The notes beneath the pieces are model-generated. The model did no database searches and was not told the DNA's origin. It saw nothing but the letters and a program-made list of their open reading frames with translations. The position numbers and the translations under genes were made by a program. A DNA stretch of 14,276 nucleotides, taken from the NCBI RefSeq assembly GCF_006335125.1, contig NZ_VDMO01000045.1, forward strand, positions 1 through 14,276, written 5' to 3'. The DNA is from Deinococcus radiopugnans ATCC 19172 (GTDB lineage: Bacteria; Deinococcota; Deinococci; Deinococcales; Deinococcaceae). Below, piece after piece: positions 7,590 to 14,276 of this stretch. How positions within the stretch are numbered: the first letter of the stretch is position 1; every line of letters starts with the position of its first letter.

Positions 7590-7892
7590 ATGGTAACGGC
7601 CATCGTGATGGTGCAGGCAGACCGCCAGCGCGTGCAGGAAACCGCCGAGGCGCTCGCGGCCATCCCCGCCGTGCGCGAGGTCTACAGCGTGACCGGCGAG
7701 TGGGACATCGTGGCGATCCTGAAACTGGCCGAGTATGACCAGCTCGACGACGTGGTGACCGGCCACCTGCGCAAGGTGGAGGGCATTGCCCGCACCCAGA
7801 CCATGCTGGCCTTCCGCACCTACAACGACGCGCTGCTCGATCAGGGCTTCGGGGTGGGGCTGGACGAGGGCCGGGCGAACAGAGGCAGTTAG
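7590..7892 (+). CDS. Stand-alone Lrp/AsnC ligand-binding (RAM) domain protein
   Basis: This 100-residue protein consists of one RAM domain without a DNA-binding HTH. The domain motifs are VYSVTGEWDIVAIL (31-44), matching the VTGxxDhhh ligand loop, and VEGIARTQTMLAF (63-75), the usual final strand. Such small proteins oligomerise as in Lrp and bind amino acids or partner regulators; a specific role is not established. The start at 7590 is preferred because GAGGA at 7578-7582 lies 7 bases upstream, and the domain begins directly with a beta strand (VTAIVMVQA). The site overlaps the stop of the orphan gene, suggesting translational coupling. GC content returns to the high level of the core genes. 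Confidence 0.85.
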   Translation: MVTAIVMVQADRQRVQETAEALAAIPAVREVYSVTGEWDIVAILKLAEYDQLDDVVTGHLRKVEGIARTQTMLAFRTYNDALLDQGFGVGLDEGRANRGS

Positions 7893-7950
7893 GCGGCAGC
7901 TGTTCCACCAGTCCGCCGCGTCCCGGATGGATGAATGGGTTCCAGACGGG

Positions 7951-7980
7951 ATGACGCGCATCCTGAGCCCGCGCTAGGCT
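7951..7980 (+). promoter_or_regulatory. Promoter of the M20 amidohydrolase gene
   Basis: ATGACG at 7951-7956 matches four of six -35 bases. After 18 bases comes TAGGCT at 7975-7980, a TANNNT -10 box ending 7 bases before the ATG at 7988. The transcript is probably leaderless. Confidence 0.6.
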
Positions 7981-7987
7981 GAAGGCC

Positions 7988-9166
7988 ATGACAGCAACCC
8001 AGGAGAGGACGGCGGTGCTGCGCGAGCAGCTCGTCGCGTGGCGGCGGCACCTGCACATGAACCCCGAGGTGGGCTTTCACGAGCACCAGACCTCGGCGTA
8101 CATCGAGGCCGAGCTGAAGAAGATGCCCGGGCTGACGGTCACGCGGCCCACCGAAACCAGCGTGCTGGCGGTGCTGAAGGGCAGCCAGCCGGGGCGCACG
8201 CTGCTGCTGCGGGCCGACATCGACGCGCTGCCGATCACCGAGGAGAACACCTTCGAGTTCGCCTCCAAAAACGAGGGGGTCATGCACGCCTGCGGTCATG
8301 ACGGTCACACCGCGATTCTGCTGGGTGTCGCCAAACTGCTGTCCGAGAATCCTGGCGAGGTGCCCGGCGAGGTTCGCATGATCTTCCAGCACGCCGAGGA
8401 AATCGGCCCCGGTGGTGCGGAGGAACTGGTGATGGATACCGGGCTGATGGACGGCGTGGATCTGGTGACGGGCCTGCACCTGAACAGCCAGTTGCCCGCC
8501 GGAATGGTGGCGGTCAAACCGGGGCCGTTCATGGCCTCGCCCGACATGCTGGAACTGACCATCCAGGGCCGGGGCGGGCACGGCGCGCACCCCGAAGAGG
8601 CGGTGGACCCCATCGCAGTGGGCGCGCAGGTGGTCACCAACCTGCAGCACATCGTCAGCCGGGGGGTGGCGGCGCTGGAGCCCCTCGTGATCAGCATCAC
8701 CTCGTTCCACAGCGGCACCACCCACAACGTGATTCCAGACCGCGCCACGATGCTGGGCACCGTTCGCAGCTTTGACCCCGAGTTGCGAAAGCGTGCGCCG
8801 GAACTGATCGAACGGGTCATCAAGGGCGTGTGCGAGGCCCACGGCGCCACCTACGAGCTGAACTACGAGTTCGGCTACCGCGCCCTGATCAACACCGACT
8901 GGGTGGCCGAACAGCTCAAGGCCATCGCGCTGGAAACGGTGGGGCCGGATCACTTCCGCGACGCCAAACCAACGATGGGCGGCGAGGACTTCAGCGCCTA
9001 TCTGGAAAAAGCCCCCGGCGCGTACTTCAACGTCGGCTCCGGCAGCGACGAAGAAGACAGCCGCTGGCCGCACCACCACCCGCGCTTCACCATCGACGAG
9101 GCCAGCCTGGAAACCGGCGTGAAAATGCTGCACGCCGCCGCGCTGCGCCTGACGCTGCCGGCATGA
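7988..9166 (+). CDS. M20-family amidohydrolase (N-acyl-amino-acid / peptide deacylase type)
   Basis: This 392-residue cytoplasmic metalloenzyme belongs to the M20D group that hydrolyses amide bonds of N-acyl amino acids, hippurate or indole-acetyl conjugates. Motifs run in the family order. LRADIDALPI is at 74-83. MHACGHDGHTA supplies metal ligands Cys102 and His104. FQHAEEIGPGG supplies Glu137/Glu138, GLHL supplies His164, and a dimerisation domain follows with GRGGHGAHP (194-202). Near the end are MGGEDFSAYLEKAPGAYF and WPHHHPRF, with the last metal His in 362-364. Length is normal. The start is fixed by the promoter 7 bases upstream. The RAM-domain gene is 95 bases upstream on the same strand; a functional link is only suggested. 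The exact substrate cannot be read from sequence. Confidence 0.93.
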   Translation: MTATQERTAVLREQLVAWRRHLHMNPEVGFHEHQTSAYIEAELKKMPGLTVTRPTETSVLAVLKGSQPGRTLLLRADIDALPITEENTFEFASKNEGVMHACGHDGHTAILLGVAKLLSENPGEVPGEVRMIFQHAEEIGPGGAEELVMDTGLMDGVDLVTGLHLNSQLPAGMVAVKPGPFMASPDMLELTIQGRGGHGAHPEEAVDPIAVGAQVVTNLQHIVSRGVAALEPLVISITSFHSGTTHNVIPDRATMLGTVRSFDPELRKRAPELIERVIKGVCEAHGATYELNYEFGYRALINTDWVAEQLKAIALETVGPDHFRDAKPTMGGEDFSAYLEKAPGAYFNVGSGSDEEDSRWPHHHPRFTIDEASLETGVKMLHAAALRLTLPA

Positions 9167-9202
9167 CGCCGGGCCTCCCGCAAAACCGCTCCAGCTGAGT
9201 TG

Positions 9203-9250
9203 CCGGCGACAACACCGCCCCCTGCTCTGAGGGGACGGTGTTGTCACCGG
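9203..9250. terminator. Long hairpin between convergent genes
   Basis: GACAACACCG (9208-9217) pairs perfectly with CGGTGTTGTC (9236-9245). CCCC/GGGG extends the stem inward past one bulged A, and CCGG/CCGG extends it outward past one C-A mismatch. It lies 36 bases after the amidohydrolase stop, facing the convergent LacI gene. No T-tract follows on either side, so it may stop transcription without one or act as an RNA-stabilising 3' end. The remaining 185 bases to 9435 hold no gene I can support; an 11-base odd palindrome CACCGTCGGTG lies at 9329-9339. Confidence 0.6.
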
Positions 9251-9435
9251 GGGTGCTGCGCCGGGGCCGACGTGCTGGACCGCATACCGACGTCCCGCGC
9301 CATCCTCCAGTTCATCCACCCGGCGGCACACCGTCGGTGGTTCCAGACCGCGACAGACACACCAGCAGATCGCGGCTTTCCGTCCCCACAGGCTGGGCCA
9401 GATGGGCCAGGAAGCAGGGACTGTGGGCGGGCGCT

Positions 9436-10581
9436 TCAGGACGGCGGGAACAGGGGGCCGTCAGGAGCCTGGGTGGCGGGCCGGGCCGCCGTGCTCCCCC
9501 GCACCACCAGACGGGTGGGCAGGCGCACGTCCGCCGGCTTCTGGCCGCCCAGCAACGCCAGCATGGCCTGCCCCACCCGACTGCCCTTGTCGCAGGTGGG
9601 CTGCCAGACGGTGGTCAGGTTCAGGTTGGCGCTGCCAGGCGCATCGTCGTAACCGACAACGCTCAGACGCTGCGGAACGGGCCAGCCCAGCGTCTGGGCG
9701 GCGCGCAGGGCACCCTGGGCCAGCACGTCGCTCATGCACAGCAGGGCGGTGAGCTGCGGCTCGGCCCGCAACAGCTCCAGCGCGCAGGCCTCACCGTCGG
9801 GCACGGTGTTGCGCTCGGCCTCGGTGAGATAGAGCCTGACGGCCTCGCCCGGCCCCGCGCCCGCCGCAGTGGTGGTGTTGACCGTCTCCCGGTAGCCGCG
9901 CAGCCGCTCGGCGGTGGGATGGTAGGCCACCTGCTGTTCGCGCCCCGGCCCCACCCGCCCGCCGCCCTGCCGGGGGCCGAGTTCCAGGCACAGCACACCG
10001 ATGCGGGTGTGCCCCAGCTCCAGCAGATGCTGGGCTGCCTGCGCCGCACCCCCCGCATCGTCAATGCCCACGCCGGCAGCCTGGGCATGGTGGTCCTGAT
10101 CCACCAGCACCGTGGGCAGGCCGCGGGCCAGCACCGCCCGCAGCAAGTCGCTGTTCTGCGCGGCGCTGTAGACGATCAGGCCATCCACGCTGGCGCTCTG
10201 CACCGGCGACAGCGGGTCGTCCTGGGGGCCGCTGGGACTCGCCAGCAGCAACAGGTTCAGCGAGGCTGCCTGAAGCGAGTGCGCCAGACTGCCCAGAAAC
10301 TGCGCGGCGGCCGGGTCGGCGAAGGCGTATTCCAGCGGCGCGTCGTACACCACGCCGATCACCCCGGTGCGCCCCCGCCGCAGACTGCGCGCCAGTGGGT
10401 CGGGGCCGCCGTACCCCAGCGTGCGGGCCGTGTCCAGCACCCGCTCGCGCAGCGCCGCCGAAAGCTGGTCCGGACGGTTATACGCGTTGCTGACCGTCGC
10501 CACGCTGACCCCCAGCGCACGCGCCACGTCCCGCAAGGTGACGCGCCCGCTGGACTCTGAGGGAAGGTCGGCCGGCAACAT
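9436..10581 (-). CDS. LacI/GalR-family transcriptional regulator
   Basis: This 381-residue DNA-binding repressor is of the LacI type. The N-terminal HTH is VTLRDVARALGVSVATVSNA (14-33), followed by a hinge helix in DPLARSLRRGRT (61-72). A periplasmic-binding-like effector domain follows from GVIGVVY; VDGLIVYSA, GLPTVLVDQD, LGHTRIGVL and LSVVGYDD are the standard landmarks. The effector is usually a sugar; none can be assigned here. An insertion rich in Gly/Arg (about QGGGRVGPGREQQ) sits before the RLRGYRE helix. The ATG is supported by TAACAT 6 bases upstream. The gene is divergent from an MFS transporter, and a LacI-type palindrome lies about where this gene's -35 would be, suggesting autoregulation and control of the transporter. 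Confidence 0.95.
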   Translation of the reverse strand: MLPADLPSESSGRVTLRDVARALGVSVATVSNAYNRPDQLSAALRERVLDTARTLGYGGPDPLARSLRRGRTGVIGVVYDAPLEYAFADPAAAQFLGSLAHSLQAASLNLLLLASPSGPQDDPLSPVQSASVDGLIVYSAAQNSDLLRAVLARGLPTVLVDQDHHAQAAGVGIDDAGGAAQAAQHLLELGHTRIGVLCLELGPRQGGGRVGPGREQQVAYHPTAERLRGYRETVNTTTAAGAGPGEAVRLYLTEAERNTVPDGEACALELLRAEPQLTALLCMSDVLAQGALRAAQTLGWPVPQRLSVVGYDDAPGSANLNLTTVWQPTCDKGSRVGQAMLALLGGQKPADVRLPTRLVVRGSTAARPATQAPDGPLFPPS

Positions 10582-10587
10582 GCCACA

Positions 10588-10593
10588 ATGTTA
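10588..10593 (-). promoter_or_regulatory. Leaderless -10 box, LacI-type regulator
   Basis: TAACAT ends 6 bases before the ATG at 10581. Its -35 region would fall at about 10611-10616, inside the palindrome described next. Confidence 0.62.
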
Positions 10594-10610
10594 GCGCACG
10601 TGATGGGCAA

Positions 10611-10624
10611 CTGAATCGTTTCAG
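10611..10624. promoter_or_regulatory. LacI-family operator candidate
   Basis: CTGAATCGTTTCAG is a 14-base inverted repeat with a central CG; the half sites CTGAATC and CTGAAAC differ at one base. LacI/GalR operators typically have this form (compare the TGNAANCGNTNNCA type). It lies in the intergenic region of a divergent LacI regulator and transporter, over the regulator's expected -35 position. Confidence 0.62.
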
Positions 10625-10632
10625 ATCACTGC

Positions 10633-10642
10633 CTTCATGAAG
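10633..10642. repeat. Short perfect palindrome in the divergent promoter region
   Basis: CTTCATGAAG is a 10-base perfect palindrome 8 bases from the operator candidate. It could be a second protein-binding site, but it lacks the central CG of LacI operators, so chance is possible. Confidence 0.25.
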
Positions 10643-10744
10643 TGCCGACACGGTGCAGGGCGCGGACCTGGACCGCCCCTCTGTCCAGTTTTGACCCGCT
10701 CCGCTGACTGTTCGTTCTCCCCTTCCCCCTGCCAAGGAGTCCAC

Positions 10745-12004
10745 ATGACCGCCCTGCACACCCCACCTGACCGCGCCGAGGCCGCCCGCCGCGCCGTCAG
10801 CATGATCTTTCTGGTCAACGGGGCCTTCTTCGCCACCTGGGCCGTAAATATTCCTGGCCTGCGCGACGCGCTGACGCTGAGCGAGGCGCAGATCGGCGTG
10901 GCCCTGCTGGCGATTGGCCTGGGCGCCCTGATCTCGATGCCGCTGACCGGCGGCTGGACAGCTCGCCACGGCAGCGGGCCGGTCACGCGCGTGGCGGTGG
11001 TGGCCTGCATGCTGTCGCTGGCCCTGCCCTTCCTGATGCCGGGGTATGTGGGCGTGGTGCTGGCCCTGACCGTGCTGGGGGCGGCCAACGGCAGTCTGGA
11101 CGTGGCGATGAACGCGCAGGGGGTCACGGTGGAGCAGGCCCTGAAACGCCCGGTCCTGAGCCGACTGCACGCCTATTTCAGCCTGGGCGGCGTGCTGGGC
11201 GCGGGCCTGGGCACGCTGCTGGTGGGCCGGGTGCCGATGCTGACTCATGTGCTGCTGGTGGTGGGGGTCACCACCCTGGCCGGCCTCCTGGCGGGGCGCC
11301 TGCTGCTGCCGGACCCACCTGCCACGGACCTGCCCACCACGAAACGGTCGGACCAACGGGAAGCAGAGGCCCAGCCGTCCCGCCGCCGCGCGGGCATCAG
11401 TTCCGCCGCGCTGCTGCTGGGGCTGCTGTGTTTTCTGGGCATGCTCTCCGAAGGCGCCAATTACGACTGGGCCGCGCTGTACTTCCGCGACGTGCTGGGG
11501 CAGGCAGGCGGCAGCGCGGGCGTCGGCTACACCGCCTTCGTGATCACCATGACCCTGGGCCGCTGGTTCGGGGACCGGGCGCGCGGACGGCTGGGCGACG
11601 AGGCCATCGTGCGGGTGGGCGCGGCGGTCACGGCGCTGGGCCTGGGGCTGGCGCTGCTGGCCCAGGGACCGGCCTTTGCGGCCTTCGGCTTCGCGCTGTC
11701 GGGGCTGGGCCTGAGCAACGTCGTGCCGGTGCTGTACGGCGCGGCGGGTCACGCGCTGGCCGGCCGCGGCATCGCGCAGGTCGCCACCATCGGCTACGGC
11801 GGCTTCCTGCTGGGGCCGCCGCTGATCGGCTTCGTGGCCCAGCACGCGGGTCTGCGGTCCGCGCTGGGCGTGGCGCTGGCCGGGGCGGTGCTGGTGGCCC
11901 TGCTGGGGGGCGGGGCCTTCGCGCTGGTGCGGCAGCGTGCGGCGGCCGCGCAGGTCCAGAGTCCGGGGAGCGAGGGGGCCGCGCCGTCGCAGAACGTGCC
12001 GTGA
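10745..12004 (+). CDS. MFS transporter, YbjJ-like
   Basis: This 419-residue inner-membrane transporter shows about 12 hydrophobic segments split by a polar, basic central loop at roughly 190-217 (TTKRSDQREAEAQPSRRR). Recognisable segments are FFATWAVNIPGLRDALTLS (29-47), NGSLDVAMNAQGV (115-127), LSRLHAYFSLGGVLGAG (138-154) and SEGANYDWAALYFRD (235-249). The last resembles the EGAMADWS segment of YbjJ-type proteins. The substrate is unknown; pairing with a LacI-type regulator suggests a sugar or related compound. The start at 10745 has AAGGAG (10734-10739) 5 bases upstream, so this gene is translated with a leader, unlike most neighbours. A TTGACC at 10691 could be a -35 box, but no fitting -10 follows. 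The N-terminal extension of the frame to 10637 is not coding. Confidence 0.9.
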   Translation: MTALHTPPDRAEAARRAVSMIFLVNGAFFATWAVNIPGLRDALTLSEAQIGVALLAIGLGALISMPLTGGWTARHGSGPVTRVAVVACMLSLALPFLMPGYVGVVLALTVLGAANGSLDVAMNAQGVTVEQALKRPVLSRLHAYFSLGGVLGAGLGTLLVGRVPMLTHVLLVVGVTTLAGLLAGRLLLPDPPATDLPTTKRSDQREAEAQPSRRRAGISSAALLLGLLCFLGMLSEGANYDWAALYFRDVLGQAGGSAGVGYTAFVITMTLGRWFGDRARGRLGDEAIVRVGAAVTALGLGLALLAQGPAFAAFGFALSGLGLSNVVPVLYGAAGHALAGRGIAQVATIGYGGFLLGPPLIGFVAQHAGLRSALGVALAGAVLVALLGGGAFALVRQRAAAAQVQSPGSEGAAPSQNVP

Positions 12005-12076
12005 CCGGATTGCCCACCGGGCCAACCACGCGCCAGGACGGCGAGGCTTCACCCAACCTTTAGTTCTGCGTTCATG

Positions 12077-12107
12077 TTGATCCAAGCAGGAGAAGGGCGC
12101 TTATAGC
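12077..12107 (+). promoter_or_regulatory. Probable promoter of the ferritin-like gene
   Basis: TTGATC (12077-12082) and TATAGC (12102-12107) are spaced 19 bases, or 18 if TTATAG is used. Transcription would start near 12113, giving a leader of about 115 bases that contains the hairpin at 12127-12171. Confidence 0.45.
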
Positions 12108-12126
12108 TGGCCAGAAGGACATCACG

Positions 12127-12171
12127 GCAAGAGGCCGCCCCTGCTGGACGGGGCCGAGCCGCGCCTCTTGC
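12127..12171 (+). promoter_or_regulatory. Hairpin in the 5' leader of the ferritin-like gene
   Basis: GCAAGAGGC (12127-12135) pairs perfectly with GCCTCTTGC (12163-12171), and CCCC/GGGG forms an inner stem. It lies 55 bases before the start codon. It may be a leader element (stability or attenuation) or a terminator for the transporter gene 122 bases upstream; no T-tract follows. Confidence 0.45.
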
Positions 12172-12226
12172 GTCCTGACTGTCTGCCCCTCTGTCTCCCC
12201 GCCCCTCACCCCCTGGAGGAATACCC

Positions 12227-13201
12227 ATGAGCAACAAGCCTGTGAGCCACGAAACGAACGAGAAACTGTTGAACCGCCGTAAATTCCTGGGTGCCGCAGG
12301 CGCTGTCGGCGCAGGCACCCTGCTGGCGGGCTGCGCGCCCGGCATGACCGGCGGCGCGATGGCCCAGGGCAGCATGGACAAGAAGCCCAATCTGGACGGC
12401 ACCATCTTCAACTTCGCCCTGAACCTGGAGTACCTGGAAGCCGCGTTCTACCTGGCCGCCGTGGGCCGCCTGGAAGAGCTGGACGCGGTGGGCGGCAACA
12501 GCAGCAAGGTCATTCTGCCCGCCGGCTTCACGGGCAAGGGCGGCGCGGGCATCAAGTTCGAGTCGGCGGACGTGGCCGCCTACGCCAACGAGATCGCCTC
12601 CGACGAGCTGAACCACGTGCGGATCATCCGCAAGGTGCTGGGCAAGGGCGCCGTCGAGCAGCCCATGATCGACCTCGGCCCGGCCTTCCTGGCGGCGGGC
12701 AACGCGGCCTCGGGCGGCGCCATCACCGGCTTCAACCCCTTTGCCAACGACCTGTTCTTCCTGCACGGCGCGTTCATCTTCGAGGACGTGGGCGTCAGCG
12801 CGTACAAGGGCGCGGCCCGCTTGCTGACCGACACCTCGGCGGGCGGCAATCTGGAAAACGCGGCGGGCATCCTGGCCGTTGAGGCGTACCACGCCGGGCA
12901 GATCCGCACCCTGCTGTACCAGCAGCGCAACACCCAGGTCACCCCGGCCCTCAAGGTCAGTGACGTGGTGGCGGCCATCAGCAACCTGCGCGACAGCGTG
13001 GACGGGGCCAGCGACGTCGACCAGGGCATCGTGGACGCAGCGGGCGGCGCGAACATCGTGCTGGCCGACGGCAACTCGATTGCGTTCAGCCGCACCCCCC
13101 GTCAGGTGGGCAACATCGTCTTCCTGAAGCCGGACGCGGTCAAGGGTGGCTTCTTCCCCGAAGGCCTGAACGGCGACTTCGCCGCGATTCTGGCCCTGTA
13201 A
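12227..13201 (+). CDS. Tat-exported ferritin-like domain lipoprotein (desiccation-related type)
   Basis: The 324-residue protein begins with a twin-arginine signal, LNRRKFLGAAGAVGAG, and the lipobox LLAGC, so Cys36 would be lipidated after Tat export. The ferritin-like four-helix domain spans about 58-235. Its candidate di-iron ligands are Glu68 in NLEYLEAAFY, Glu127 and His130 in DELNH, Glu186 in FEDVG, and Glu219 and His222 in VEAYHAGQIR. That is two ExxH motifs plus two single Glu, the complete pattern. The C-terminal 90 residues (SFSRTPRQVGNIV-like tail) match plant PCC13-62/bacterial desiccation-related proteins, whose role is not proven. It could bind or oxidise iron at the cell surface. 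GGAGG at 12215-12219 lies 7 bases before the ATG. Flanking hairpins make it a single-gene unit. Confidence 0.92.
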   Translation: MSNKPVSHETNEKLLNRRKFLGAAGAVGAGTLLAGCAPGMTGGAMAQGSMDKKPNLDGTIFNFALNLEYLEAAFYLAAVGRLEELDAVGGNSSKVILPAGFTGKGGAGIKFESADVAAYANEIASDELNHVRIIRKVLGKGAVEQPMIDLGPAFLAAGNAASGGAITGFNPFANDLFFLHGAFIFEDVGVSAYKGAARLLTDTSAGGNLENAAGILAVEAYHAGQIRTLLYQQRNTQVTPALKVSDVVAAISNLRDSVDGASDVDQGIVDAAGGANIVLADGNSIAFSRTPRQVGNIVFLKPDAVKGGFFPEGLNGDFAAILAL

Positions 13202-13257
13202 ACCCTCCTCTCCACGCTCCCAGCGCTGTCATCCTCCCTTGACGGCGGACCGGAGAC

Positions 13258-13296
13258 GCGGGCGCCCCAGTTCCCTTTGCGGGCCGGGGCGCCCGC
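13258..13296 (+). terminator. Strong GC hairpin after the ferritin-like gene
   Basis: GCGGGCGCCCC and GGGGCGCCCGC form a perfect 11-bp stem with a 17-base loop, 56 bases past the stop. No U-tract follows. It most likely marks the 3' end of the transcript. Confidence 0.6.
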
Positions 13297-13337
13297 CCTG
13301 TCTGACCGGGGGGAGGGGCGGCGGACCGGGGTGCCTA

Positions 13338-13366
13338 TTGACAGTTTCCGAAGTCGCCAGTAAAGT
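13338..13366 (+). promoter_or_regulatory. Consensus promoter of tRNA-Leu
   Basis: A perfect TTGACA (13338-13343), a 17-base spacer and TAAAGT (13361-13366) form the best sigma-70-type promoter in the window. Transcription from about 13373 gives a 64-base leader before the tRNA, to be removed by RNase P. Confidence 0.85.
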
Positions 13367-13434
13367 AACCGAGCCTTCCGAAACGCCCCCACGGGCGCGG
13401 CTACCAAGCGGAAGGGCAGCACCGGATCAGCAGC

Positions 13435-13521
<87 letters not shown>

Positions 13522-13539
13522 CAGCACAAATCAGGACAG

Positions 13540-13568
13540 GCCCCCCGCAGAAATGCCGGGGGCTTTTT
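13540..13568 (+). terminator. Intrinsic terminator of tRNA-Leu
   Basis: GCCCCCCGC (13540-13548) pairs with GCCGGGGGC (13555-13563) with one mismatch, around the loop AGAAAT. TTTTT follows at once. It lies 18 bases past the tRNA and is the only hairpin in the window with a clear T-tract. Confidence 0.9.
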
Positions 13569-13669
13569 CTTGTCGCTGGCCCCGTGGCTGGCGCGGGTGG
13601 ACTGGCCGATCCCGGCCCCCGCCGTTCCCAATCCGTCCCTCCCTCACCCCGCGCCGGACCGCCCCGCCC

Positions 13670-13675
13670 TACACT
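13670..13675 (+). promoter_or_regulatory. Leaderless -10 box before the dnaX small ORF
   Basis: TACACT ends 6 bases before a GTG at 13682. This is the same geometry as the protein-gene promoters, so transcription of the dnaX unit probably starts on that GTG. No -35 box was seen. Confidence 0.6.
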
Positions 13676-13681
13676 GGGGGG

Positions 13682-13791
13682 GTGAAGAGGTTTGCGGTGA
13701 GCGGTGCGTGTTCAGCAGTCCATCAGTCGGTCGTTTTTCCTGTTCTGCAAGCCAGCTGCCGCACGCCCTCCCTCTTGCTGGAGGTGCGGGC

Positions 13792-13795
<4 letters not shown>
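13682..13795 (+). CDS. Small leaderless ORF overlapping dnaX
   Basis: The GTG start lies exactly 6 bases after the TACACT box. The frame runs 37 codons, beginning VKRFAVSGACSAVHQ and ending LLLEVRA. Its TGA overlaps the dnaX ATG as ATGA, and the dnaX binding site GGAGG lies within its last codons. The peptide has two Cys and a hydrophobic middle but no family I know. The likely role is translational coupling: ribosomes ending here would restart on dnaX. It could instead be a chance open frame within a 5' leader. No data from this sequence prove translation. Confidence 0.5.

Positions 13796-14276
<481 letters not shown>

Noticed and set aside
7889..9331. 480-residue minus-strand open frame opposite the M20 amidohydrolase
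   Set aside because: It is antisense to a gene with complete catalytic motifs, its composition is the Arg/Gly/His/Gln-rich kind produced by high GC3, and it has no recognisable domain.
10637..10744. 36-residue N-terminal extension of the MFS transporter
   Set aside because: A good AAGGAG site precedes the ATG at 10745, and the extension is Pro/Arg/Gly/Cys-rich with no transporter character.
10478..12085. 535-residue minus-strand open frame opposite the MFS transporter
   Set aside because: It runs through both the transporter and the start of the LacI-type gene and is a low-complexity Gln/His/Arg/Gly product of GC bias, with no motif.

Overview
The window looks like chromosomal DNA of a Deinococcus-type bacterium. 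The evidence is high GC (about 70% in the core genes), a Tat-exported ferritin-like lipoprotein of the desiccation-related type, an E. coli-like glutamate dehydrogenase, and above all a promoter layout in which a TANNNT -10 hexamer ends 6 (once 7) bases before the start codon. This layout makes leaderless mRNAs, which are known to be abundant in Deinococcus. I see it at eight genes, and it also fixes several start codons. The genus is an inference; no 16S or other marker is present.

Layout. Bases 1-128 hold the 3' end of an insertion-sequence transposase and its probable right end. An AhpD-like peroxidase-related gene (minus) and a metallo-beta-lactamase-fold hydrolase (plus) diverge from a 41-base gap. 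A minus-strand stack follows, in transcription order CobW-type GTPase, DUF2231 membrane protein, PaaI-type thioesterase and glutamate dehydrogenase; the first three each have their own leaderless promoter. A small secreted protein of unknown function is divergent from the GTPase and convergent with a fused AhbA/AhbB-like protein (siroheme decarboxylase or Lrp-like family). Next come a low-GC orphan gene that looks acquired, a stand-alone Lrp/AsnC ligand-binding (RAM) domain protein directly downstream of it, and an M20 amidohydrolase. A long hairpin separates the amidohydrolase from a convergent LacI-type repressor. The repressor is divergent from an MFS transporter across a region carrying a good LacI-family operator. 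The right part holds the ferritin-like Tat lipoprotein, a tRNA-Leu(CAG) with a consensus promoter and a U-tract terminator, and the 5' part of dnaX. dnaX is preceded by a 37-codon leaderless small ORF that overlaps it by ATGA.

How they may work together. The LacI regulator and MFS transporter form a likely substrate-responsive pair. Glutamate dehydrogenase, the RAM protein and the M20 hydrolase suggest amino-acid metabolism, but nothing in the sequence ties them into one pathway. Most of the window is ordinary core and metabolic content. I found no CRISPR array, prophage or obvious defence system. The most unusual points are the small ORF coupled to dnaX, the isolated AhbA/B fusion, and the low-GC orphan beside the RAM gene.
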